Made by a program: the position numbers and the translations under genes. From Cornus controversa (lineage: Eukaryota; Streptophyta; Magnoliopsida; Cornales; Cornaceae), in the NCBI GenBank assembly GCA_026545225.1, contig CM048853.1, forward strand, positions 43,292,755 to 43,356,754: a stretch of 64,000 nucleotides of DNA. The letters run 5' to 3'. Below are positions 48,801-60,800 of the stretch, piece after piece. The notes under the pieces were generated by a model. It searched no databases. It was not told where the DNA came from and was given only the letters and a program-made list of their open reading frames with translations. Position 1 is the stretch's first letter. Every line of letters begins with the position of its first letter.

Positions 48801-51800
48801 CAGGCATGCGCCTTCCCCACTCTCTTCCGGATTGCTCAGGATAGACATGCTTGGTCTCCGACTGTTATTGGCTTGATAGCATGAGGACGGCTTGGGATGT
48901 GCACTTTTTGAGTCACTTGCAGGATTGGTAGGTGGATGATGCCATTGGATTCTTGCAGATGCTTTATCGCCAGGAAATGGATGGTGGCAAGCCCGATTCT
49001 TTGGTGTGGGTGCCCTCCTCTCATGGGAGGTTTGGTGTTTTCTCTTTCTATAGGAGCTTAGCAAAATCTTCAAGGCCTGTTTCCCGTGGAAGGTTGTTTG
49101 GCGCACAAAGGCCCCCTTTAAGGTGGCCTTCTTTGTTTGGACGGCTATTCTGTGGAGTATTCTGACGTTGGACAACTTGAGGAGGAGGAGGAGACAGATT
49201 ATTGTTAAGTGGTGTTGCAGGTGTAAGAGAGATGAAGAATCAGTAGATCACCTTTTGTTGCATTGCACGGTGGCCTGGGAAAGTTGGGGAATGCTTTTTG
49301 GGTTGTTCGGGATCCAGTGGGTTATGCCTCAATCATCTAGGGGCATGATAGAGGCTTGGAGAGGTTATATAGTGGGGTTCCAAGCCCATGACTTTTGAAG
49401 GGTGGCACCCTTGTGTGTATGTTGGTGTCTATGGAGGGAATGGAAGAGGAGATCCTTTGATGGAGAGGAGACTCCTATTGGAGTGCTAAAATTCTCAATC
49501 ATTAGTTCTCTTTTTTGTTGGGTTCTTGGGAGAAATTGTAAATCCATGGGGAAGATAGTAGATTTTTTGAACATATTGAGAGTATATGGGCCCTATTTGG
49601 CCTTTGTGTAGTTTTCTTGGGATGTGTTCCCTGCTTGAACGTTTTCCAATACAATCTTACTTAAAAATAAATAAATAAAGAAGAATGGATTTAGGTGAAA
49701 AATTATTACATCAAATTTTCCATGGATACCCCAAGCTTTCCAATCTACTTTGATCAGTTTCCTACAAATTGGTTCATTGATCTTCAGTCAATCTGTATAA
49801 TGTAAATTATTCAGTAATATTAAAATTAATTTATTTCTTCTTCACTAAATTCTCCGCAACAAAGATTGCCAGTTGTCTTTCAATTTAAATGATGAAATAG
49901 TCCATACAAACCATAGTTGCCTCCAATATCCATTCTATCTTTCCACTCCATCCCTAATCTAAGTCACAGAAACCCGAACCCAAATTCTTCCAAAATCATC
50001 GTGCATGAATTTGATGGGTCTATCTCGACAAAATTCCTTACTCTAAACCACACAAGCCACACCTTTTCTGAAGAACTTTGCTGTTTTATCATCTACAAAA
50101 TCATTTAGAAGGATGAACTGGAAAGGCATAGCTAGAAAGATGATTCATTAAAGAATTACAGTTAGTAAAATTGAGGGTTTTTAATTTCAAAATATAATAT
50201 AATTGTACTTGAGCCATGATTTTTCATTTAGATTTAAAAAATAATAATAATAAGGAACAAAATGGGAAGCCAAAGAAATGGTCAAGGTTTACATGGAATT
50301 TCTACGATCCCACTGCTACTGTCAGCATATTCCAGCTCCTCATCACTATCTTGCTTGGTTGGTTCTTGAAGTAAGGATACCTTCGAGTAAGCAGGAACAA
50401 CAAATTGTTGTCCAATTACAACCTGGAGGGCACAAAATAAGACACCTTATGAAACTAAGGTAAGGGAATGTAACACAATATTGAACTTATCATCTTAAAT
50501 CAATCAAACTGTGAAAATACTCAAACCATCAAACTGTCATTTTTATAAAAGCGCTAAATAAAATACCATATGAATATTCACATTTCATGACCAATCTTTC
50601 AGACATAAAAACACATAATTTTCAAATACCCACATTCAATGTCTGGTTTTTATCCACTCTTTCCCAATGTTTTTATAATGTGACAAATAAGTTCAACACC
50701 CGAATAGTTGGTTCAATTCTCAAGATAAATACCTACCAAAGAAAATTCTTAAGACAAGAAGTCTATTAGAAAGTTACCTCAGTTATTATACACATGGACT
50801 TGAATATTAACTCCATTCATCAGGTGATCCTTAATTAGACAAACCAGTTCAGATAATGAATCAAGCCACCATAAAAACTTGGTTATTTAATAAATGCACT
50901 ACATATAATTATCATATAAAAGTTTTTGTTCAATGATCAATCTTCAGGCATAAAAAAAAAAAATCAAATATCACTTTTCATGTCTATATTTGATCAGTCA
51001 CTCTCTTGGTCTCTCCAAGTGCTTTTCAATGTGATGCATAAGTTCAATACTAGAATAGTTGGTGCAATTCTCAAGATAAAATACCAAAAAAAAAAAAAAC
51101 TCTAAAGATATAAGTTTTCTCACAAGGTTACTTACTGTTCTTATAAACAGGTACTTGAATGTGAACTCCATCCATGGACAGAGTTTGTAAAACCTCAGAT
51201 TTTTTTTTATTTAAGTACATGGTTAATTAATTGTTAAGCATGATTATATAGTAATTGCATGCTTATGTGTGTAGGTTTCGGGACTACTTTAAAAGTTCTA
51301 AAAATGGTTTTAAAGTACCTTAGGACTATAATGGGATGGAACCAAGGTTCGGGTAATTTTTCAGAATTTTTACGAAAAGTTACTATTCATAGTTCGGGTT
51401 TTTCGAAAAAATAACTACGGATCACTTAAGTGACGTAGGGGTATGAATGAACTTAGAGGGGCTTTAGTGAAGTTTGTTGAAATGAGGGAGTGCCATTTTG
51501 CAATTAAATGGAAGTAGAAAAGGGTAGAGGAGCAAAAGAGATGAGGGGCTAATGTGCAATTTTGGAAACTTTTATTATAAATATCTTAAAATGGTTGACT
51601 TGGTCATAACCGAAATCAAATTTCTCTCACTTTAGATCTATTTTATAGCTCTTTCCTCTCCCCTCTTTTTGGTTGATCTTAGTTTTGGAGGCTTAGAAGT
51701 CTGATTCGGGCCTCGGGACTTTACACGATAGTTGTTCCCCTCAGAATTGCCTACGTTCTACACCGATTGAAAATTCTTTTCGGCAGATTTTCAAGTGTTT

Positions 51801-54800
51801 TTGGACTATGGCAGATTCTAAGGCTTGGTGCTCTCTTGGTTTTTGAGCTTGAATTCGACGTAGGGGTGTTCTCTCTTTCTTATCATCGATTCCTTAGAAT
51901 TTCGAGAGGGTTTTAGTGGGTTAACATGCTAGAAAAGACTTAGAGAATTCTGCTTTGATTTCTTTCTTTCCTTTTTTGGAATAAGCATGTGTTAAAAGTG
52001 ATTTTCATATGTTCTATATCAAGTCTTTGAATTATATATGCATTGTATATGTATATGGTTGATCTTGGTAATTAAATTGTGTTAAAAGTATGTGATTCTT
52101 GCACTAGAATTATATTTTGAGCATAAATGTCTTATGTGCTAGTTTGGAAATGCATGATATCCATTTAGAATCATGTATGAGTTATTGGAATAGCAGGTGT
52201 ACTTGTTACACGTTATGTATTGATTAAAAGCATATAAAGGACAATATCGTCATATTTGTATTTGTATGATTTCTTGTGAAAGGAAGGTTGTTGCATTGTA
52301 TATGCATGCTTTAATATGAGTAGCTTATGATGTACTTATATTGAACGTGATTTAAGTGGCTTATGATGCACTTATTTGAAACTATGTGTTGTTTGATGAT
52401 TTTGGGGAAAGGTCGAAATAAAGTAAGATGAGCTCAATGCTCAGGGGGGTGCAAGACCTCAACCTTGGCCAAGTGGTTTCTTCTAGACCCTCAGGTTAAC
52501 AACCCGTAAAGATAGGAAGATAGATATTTAACACAAGGGTACTTATCTGGTTACTACGAATACTCCCTACTCATAGATTGATTTTGAGCTTATTTGACTT
52601 TATGTTTCAAGCTTTGTTATGAATTGTGATATTCATAGTTATTGTTTAACTTATATAGTCATGAAATGCTTTGTGTTTACTTATGGTAAATTAAGCATGT
52701 TGGATATATATATATATATATTGGAGCATGATTTGTACACTATATTGTCGATGTTATGAGTATTGAAAATATGTCATGTAGTGTGTAGGAATGCTATGAC
52801 TGCATTTCATGTAGATTGCATCGAGTCGGTGCATAGGGGATTTGGATGTCTCTACTGAGTTAGTCGGTTGCTCACCCCTTCACTACAAACTTTTTACAGA
52901 TAAAGCGCCGGTTGGGGATAACGCTTGATTACTGTGGTAAAAGCCTCGGGCCTTCTCTTGGGCTTTGGATGTTTTATGGTATATATATGCCATGTGTGGG
53001 TATTTTGAGAAGAACTATATATTTTTGTATGTGGAACGGATGTATTAGCATTCTAGACCTAGGTACTTTTATATTGTTAAGCAGTGATTCCATTAATCTT
53101 CTCTAGATTGGACAATTGTGTATATTTGGATATGGTTGGACAAGTTACATTTTGATGTATGTATGTAACTCAGTTATATTTTAGTTTTAATGATGTAAAT
53201 GTGTATTAAAAGTTGCTTCCGCGGTATTGAGATTCTGTTTGGATGAGAGTAGTCTCAAGAGGGGTATTCTGGTAATTTCATCCCATATTCACACCTAATT
53301 CCTATATCTGTTTTGGTGTCAGAAATCGGGGTGACAGCTTGGTATCAAAAACTTGTTTGTAGTTGTAAGGTATTGAGGTTTCATTTAATCAACTCCATTT
53401 TCCATGCCCTTCCATGCCCTTCCGAGTGTTGGAATTTAGGGCGTGACAAAGTTGGATAAGAGTCAGTGGGGACCGCTACCCCAACTTAATTTTTTTATAT
53501 TTCTATTGTACCTATAATTTTTTTTTTTTTATAAGTATTATTGTACCTATAAAATGTTTGTAACCATAGAAGTGCGCATCTTTAGGACACCCCACCCCCT
53601 CAAAAAAAAAAGTGAAAAGTTCATTCTTCTCTCTCACTTTCTTTTCCCTTTTGGCTATTATGTGCACAACAAACAGCCCAAAGGCGAACAAGCCTTATCG
53701 TCATCCATAACTGACTCTCTATCCCTCCACTATCCAATCTACAGCTCTCTCCGCTACAAGGACTATCCAAGCCTCATTGTCGACAATCAATAGCTGTAGA
53801 AGGCTTTTTCAAAAACAAAAAGACACGAAAAAAAAGGCTGCAAAGTTGTGCTGACCAAAAAAGATTGCTATATGCCTACACAGTTAGCATAGATTTCATC
53901 CTCAAATATAATCAAATATGAATTATGGTTACATGTCTGATTTGAATTCTAGCATTATAAGAATTGAATTCAAGTTTTTAGTTTTCAATGCAAGCTGGAG
54001 TATTTTATCTTGAAGACCAGCAATATTATATTTTTTGCTTGAATATTATTTGAATGGATTGTGAACTTGATTAGGTCAACTTTCCACTATTAGAGAGAGG
54101 TATGCTAGAACTAACTAAATAGTAAACATTAAGAGAGAATATCAAGTCGAAAACATGTTAGTGAACTAGGCCTTTTTTATTCAGGTAAAACTTATTTTAG
54201 AAGAGGAGGGAAACTAATTCAAACTGTGAGATAGAGCTTAAAAAATTGTATATTTCAATTAAAAATGAAGGGTGGCAGGAGCTGTTCTTAGGAGTAGTGG
54301 TGGGAAAAGACTGATATCTTCTGAGTGAGTGAAGTGGCTTGTGAATCAGCAGGAAATGATGTTTTGCTGGATGTGTAACATCATGTTTGCTCGTTTGTGT
54401 TTAATGACATCTTTGGTTTAGGTTTGAATTCAGTGTCTTTTTGTTCTTAGATTGCTCTTTTATGCATCATTGGTAGAAACATTTCAAATCTATAAATATA
54501 GAAAGAAACCTGGTATTGTAAAGACAAAAGAATCTCCATAGATTTACAATTAGAGCCCTAAGCCCACAGGAATAAAGAACTAAAATCTAGCCACCCCCCA
54601 AGGAGATTCCAATCCATCAAAGGATCTCCTATAATCCTATTCCTCTCCTGCCAAAGAGCCCACTACAAGCACATGGGAGCAGTCCTCCACGCATCTCTGA
54701 CTTGGGGGCGAACATGACATCCCCCCCAAGCATCAATCAAACTTACCGCAGACTTGGGCATGACCCACATCCCAAAAACAGAGCAAAGCAACTCCCAGCC

Positions 54801-57800
54801 ATCCCTAGCTCTAGGGCAATGCAGAAGGAGATGGTCCAGAAACTCCTCAGCCCTCTTGCACATGCAACACCACAATAATCTGACATTTTCTTCTCAGATG
54901 GTCGACAATCAAGATCCTCCCCAAAGCCACTACCCACTCAAAAAAGACCATCTTCAGGGGAGCTCACGAACATCAAACTCCTTTCCACAGAAAGGGTATG
55001 TCCATCAAGCGGCAATAGAACAAGCGAACCTCAAACCTACCATGTCTCGAGCCCGCCCAAAGCCACTCATCCATCCCCACTCTTGAAACAGCCCGACTAT
55101 AGAGCAAAGCCAAGAACTCAACCATCTCCTCCACCTCCCAATCATGCAACAACCTCTCAAACTGAACATCCCAGGACCGTCTCCCACCATCAAGATGAGA
55201 GCAATGAGCAACCATCACCTACCTATCAACTACAATCCTTGCCAGTCTTGGAAAAACACTCGCAAGTCTTTCTTTGCACCAAGGATCATCCCAAAAACTG
55301 ACGAAACCCCATATCAGACACATGATCCGGCCATGTCCTCCGCGTGTGTGATGTCTGATACCGCCACGGTATCCCCAGGACTCTGTGCTTCTTAGGCTTC
55401 AACCAAAGGAGTTGTGCAGCTGCGAAAGGGGTGCGCTTTATAAAAATTGCACCATCTTAAAGATGGCAATCAAAATACAACACATATGCACGAGCCACAC
55501 ACGATTCGCAAGTATGTTAGGAGAAGGGGCAAGGATGACTAGTATTAGGGATTTGGTACAATTTGGTAGATTTAAGGTTACATATTTATTTCTATTTTTA
55601 TTTTGGCAATGCATAATTTTAGGTTAATTTCCGTTTTCTATTTTTTTAGGGTTTGCTTGTGATTTACATATATAAAAGCTCTTATGTAACAAAACTATTT
55701 ATTGTGAGTTTTGAAAAATCCTTCTCCCCCAAGTCTTGCTCTTCTCATTCCCTCCATCTATCTAGTCCCATCTCATTGTCTAACCTCATCTCATCTTTTG
55801 TCTTCTCATCCCCTTCTAACCCAACATCAAGTGGTATCAGAGAGAGTATAACTCTATCATCACTTACATTAGCAATTTTTTGCAATAGAAAGAACAGAGA
55901 ACACCTTTGTCAACACTTGTAGCATTTATCTACAGCTAAAGAAAGGAGTAAATTATGACATCTGAAACTCAAACCAATAACCAATGTCACTAAACTTACT
56001 TTATAGCCCGGATTCAAGCCTAACTATGACAAACACAAAGAAGCCCATCTAAGGCCCCAATTAGCTTTAGTTACGCTCTGTTGTTCTTGTCCGAGCAACA
56101 TAAAATTTTAATAATGCAATATAATTTTCAAGGGATTGTAAGAAATCTGCCAAGATTGTAGAACACAATTTGGTTGGAAGATTAAAGGCAAAAGAGAATA
56201 AAGGAAGGGGGAGTGTTTAAATGAAACAACATGACTTTGGGTAGAATATCATAAAGGTAATATGCCATTATAATAGTGGTCCTGATGGTTTCACGATGGC
56301 CTTCCTGCATCAGTGAATTTCATTCAGCAGGGATCTTTGAAAAGAGTCTTAATGCTTCCTTCATCGCACTTATCCCGAAAAAGGGTGGAGCTGTAGATGC
56401 TAAGGATTTTAGGCCAATAAGCTTGGTGGGAGCAATTTACAAGCTCTTTGCCAAAATCCTAACTAATAGGTTGAAGAGGGTTCTGGATGTGGTGATCTCA
56501 GATACTCAGAATTCTTTTATGGGAGGCAGACAGATCCTGGATTCAGTTCTCATTGCCAGTGAGTGTGTGGAGGCAAGGATTAGAAGCAGCATGCCCAGAA
56601 TTGTTTGTAAACTAGACATTGAAAAGGCATACGATCATGTGAGTTGGGATTTCTTGTTGTATATGCTAGAGAGGATGAAGTTCGGTTCCAAATGGAGAAG
56701 ATGGATCTACCATTGCATTTCGACAGTTCGGTTCTCAGTTCTGGTGAACGGATCCCCTATTGGCTTCTTTCCTAGTTCTCGAGGGCTGAGGCAGGGTGAT
56801 CCTCTCTCTTCTTTCCTGTTTATCATCGTCATGGAAGCATTTAGTAAGATGATGAAGAGGGCAGAGGATCTAGGGATTATCAGAGGATTCCAAGTAGGAA
56901 GAGAACCTAATCGTCTAGTGGTGTCACACCTTCTATATCCAGATGATACCATTGTCTTCTGTGATGCGAGGGAGGATCAGTTGAGAAATTTGAAATACAT
57001 TCTGATTTGCTTTCAGGCAGTGTCCGGCCTGAAAATTAGTATCGAAAAGAGCATGTTGGTGCCAATTGGGGCAATTGAGGGCATTCATGAGATTGCCAAT
57101 ATCCTTGGCTGCGGAGTCGGGTCTTTTCCAACCTCCTATTTGGGGATGCCGTTGGGAGCTTCGTCAAGGATGGTTTCAATTTGGGATACAGTTATAGAGT
57201 GGTTTGAGAGGAGGCTGGCAGGTTGGAAGAAACAATATCTATCAACAGGAGGGCGCATCACTCTCATGAAGAGCACCCTTTCGAATCTTCCAACGTATTA
57301 CATGTCACTATTCTCAATGCCTATATCAGTCGTCAAGAGGTTAGAGAGGATTCAAAGTAAGTTTCTGTGAGCCGATTAAGTTTCTGTGGGCCGGTTTAGG
57401 GGATGAGTTCAAATTTCACCTAGTAAGCTGGAAGAAGGTGTGCTTCCCGATTCAGAAAGGAGGTTTAGGTATAAGGAGGTTAGATATGTTTAACAAGGCA
57501 CTGCTAGGCAAATGGCTTTGGCGTTTTGGAGGAGAAATATCCAGATTATGGAGGAGGGTTGTTGCCAGCCGAAGTGGGGAAGGAGTTGGTGGGTGGTGGT
57601 CTATGGAGTCGACCCTCCCTATGGGGGTGGGGGTATGGAAATGCATCCAAAAAGGCTGGGATGAGTTCTCCAAACACATCCGTTTTAGGGTGAGGAATGG
57701 GAGGCATATTCGTTTCTGGAAGGACACCTGGTGTGGGGAAACATCCCTGGCCCGCAGATTCCCTAGTTTGTTCATGATTGCTTCGAATAGGCAAGCCTTG

Positions 57801-60800
57801 GTCGTCGACTGCTATCATCTTGATAACGGTAGTTTGACTTGGGATGTGCAATTTCGTAGGGCATTCCATGATTGGGAGCTTCCAGAGGTAGCAGAGTTCT
57901 TAGCCCTGTTGTACAGTCAGGTGGTTGAGGGGGAGGGGATGGACGAGATGGTTTGGTTGGGTTCCAAGGGGGGAACATTTGAGGTTCGCTCTTACTATAG
58001 AAATTTATTGGACTTCACGGGTCCCGTCTTCCCTTGGAAGGCAATTTGGAAAACAAAGGCCCCATTGAAGGTGGCTTTCTTTACTTGGACAGATGTCTTA
58101 GGCAAGATTCTAACTATTAATAACCTAAGGAGAAGAGGTCGAATTATAACGAATTGGTATTCCATGTGCAAAAGGTCGGAGGAAACGGTGGACCATCTTC
58201 TTCTTCACTATCTAGTGGCGAGGGATGTTTGGTACATGTTCTTGGTTGCCTTTGGTATAGTCTGGGTGATTCCCAGCTCCACGACAAATATGATTGAGGC
58301 TTGGAGAGGGTGTACAGTGGATAGCCGAGTCAGAGAAGTTTGGAGGGCCACACCCCTTTGTTTATGAGGCGCTTCGAGGAATATGAGACGCTTCGAGGAC
58401 GCAGAATCTCCTATTTGGTCTCTCAAATACAATATTTGAGTTCTTTATTTTTTTGGGAACACGGGAGAAATTGTATATCGGGTGATGAAGTAGTGGACTT
58501 CATTAATAGCTTAAGCTTATAGATGGTCTTGCCCAGCTTCTTTTATCTTCTAGGGAGCGCTCCCCTCTTGAGCGCCTTTTAATGAATTGTTATTTATCAA
58601 AAAAAAAAAAACATACATTCAAATTAGACTGGTATCCACAACAAGAGGTTGAAGAAAATGGTGCAAGTAAAAAGACCACGCAGAAGTATTCTGCTGAGTT
58701 CCAGAAAGAACAAACTCGTGGATTACTGATTAAGCTACAATATGGTGGTATGGGTGATGAATTAAAATATCACCTAGTGAAGTGGGAGCGGTGTGCAGGC
58801 CTACTCAGCTAAGGGGCAAACCCCGGCAAATGAATCAGCTAATCGGCAGAGGGCATCAGGAGGTTATTGGTGTTCAAAAAGGCCTTGCTAGGGAAGTGTT
58901 GTGGAGGTTTGGGGTGGTTAGACTCAAACTTCGCCAAAGGGTTATCTACAGTAAGTTTGGTGAGGGTAGGGTGGTTGGTGCTCCCTAGAGGTGAGTTCTC
59001 CAACGGGGGTGGCAGTTTGGAACTTCATCTAGCAGCGAAGGGATGGGATGAATTTCCAAAACACATGCGGTTTAGGGTGAAAAGTGGAAGGAGTGTTTGC
59101 TTCTGGTTGGATGTGTAGTGCGGGGATCGATCACTAGCATCTACCTTTTCGAGACTTTTTCAGATTGTTGTGGGCAAGGAGTCCTTGGTTGCAGACTGCT
59201 ATCACCTTGATAACAAGAGGTTATCTTGGGATATGCAATTCGGGAGGTCCTTTCAGAATTGGGAGTTGGATGCCCTTTTTGAGTTCCTATAGAGTAGAGA
59301 CGTTGTACCAATAGGTCGTGGGCGGGACGGAGCCTAATGAGTGGCGTTGGATGGGTTCCTATCTTGGGATGTTTGTGTTGCGCACATTCTATTAGAGGTT
59401 GGTGGATGCTCATGGGCCTTTGTTCGCTTGGAAGGCAACATGGCATACCTAAGCACCTCTCAAGGTGGTTTTTTCGGGTTGAATAATAGTATTGGGGAGG
59501 ATCCTGATGACAGACAATCTGAAAAGACGATGGCGGAAGATTATCGTCAACTTTTTTTTTTATATGTAAGATTGTATTATAAGGCATTCAAATGGGGAAC
59601 GTAGCCCAAAAGACTACACAAGGGCCAAATGCAGCCCCGAATCTCTCAATATATCCAAAAAAAAATCAACTATCTCTTCCATGGATTTACTATTTCTCCC
59701 AAGAACCCAACCAAAAAAAAAAAAAACTAATAATAGAGAATTTAAGCGCCCTAATAGGAGCCTCCTCGTCATCAAAAGATCTCCTATTCTGTTCCTTCCA
59801 CAAGCACCACCAAACACACAAGACCGCCACCCTCCAAACGTCACGGGCTTAGGGATCCACTGTACAACCTTTCCAAGCTTCCAACATGCTTCGAGAAGAT
59901 CTAGGCATAACCCACTGAATCTCAAACAACCCCAAAAGCAAGCTCCAACTATCCCTGGCCAATGGGCAATGGAGTAAAAGGTGGTCCACCGACTCCTCGT
60001 CTCTCTTGCACATACAACACTAGTTAACAATGACCTGGCGCCTCTTCCTCAAATTGTCCAACGCCAAAATTCTCCCAAGAACAATTGTCTAACCAAAAAA
60101 GGCCACCTTAAGGGGGGCCTTCGTACGCCACACGACATTCCACAGAAAAGCCGGCCCCACAACACTAGAGAGACTCATGTAGAAAGGGGCAAACATCAAA
60201 CCTCTCCTGAGACAAAGCCACCCACACCAAAGAGTCGGCCCTATCGCCATCCACCACCTAACGATAGATCAACTCCAAAAAGCGAATGGAACAAATCTCT
60301 ATGATGAATTCACTACAAATAGAACAAATAAAAATAATAGAAAATTAGAATAGGAATGTGGAATATAGGGACATTAACAAGTAAATGTGATGAACTCATG
60401 GGCACACTTAAAAGGAGAAAAACTAGAATAGCATGTCTACAAGAAACTAAATGGAAAGGGGTAATGGCAAGAGAGGTTGGTGCATATTCACTTATTATAT
60501 TTAGTATCATTGTATCTAACACTAATTTAGTAGATATAATCGTGTCTCCTTACCGTTTAACCTCTGCAACTTTTTCTCTCATAAACCGGTCTACTACTAT
60601 ACCTGCAAAGATAATCATAGAATTGAAGCAGGTATAGTAGTAGACCAGTTTATGAGAGAAAAAGTTGCAAAGGTTAAACAGTAAAGAGACCCGATTATAA
60701 CTACTAAATTAGAGTTAGATACAATGATATTAAACATAATAAGTGAATATGCACCACAAGAAGCACTAGATGAAAATACAAAGAAGACATTTTGGGAATC

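Larger units (their letters stand above)
43866..49672 (+). mobile_element. near-full-length degenerate L1-type LINE
   Basis: The order is ORF1 (DUF4283-type, about 43872-44600), an ORF1/ORF2 linker region, endonuclease, reverse transcriptase, and the zf-RVT C-terminal domain, ending in a short A-rich tail (AAAAATAAATAAATAAA) at 49663-49679. It is antisense to the host gene and lies in the 8.3-kb intron. It was later invaded by a SINE (44808-45019) and carries a one-ended Mutator-type fragment (about 46049-46510). Every domain is broken by stops or shifts, so it is inactive. Confidence 0.85.
56255..58613 (+). mobile_element. 5'-truncated L1-type LINE with poly(A) tail
   Basis: Begins abruptly inside RT ([10 protein letters not shown]) and runs through RT and the C-terminal domain to a 3' end GAGCGCCTTTTAATG, then TTATTTATC and a run of 13 A (58600-58612). 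It is the best-preserved LINE in the window. The only break between RT and the C-terminal part is a 19-bp direct duplication at 57359-57396. Confidence 0.88.

Noticed and set aside
58739..60290. Twin-priming 5' inversion of a single LINE
   Set aside because: In twin priming the inverted piece lies upstream of the part that carries the poly(A). Here the plus-strand piece lies beyond the poly(A) of the minus-strand piece, so two separate insertions are simpler.
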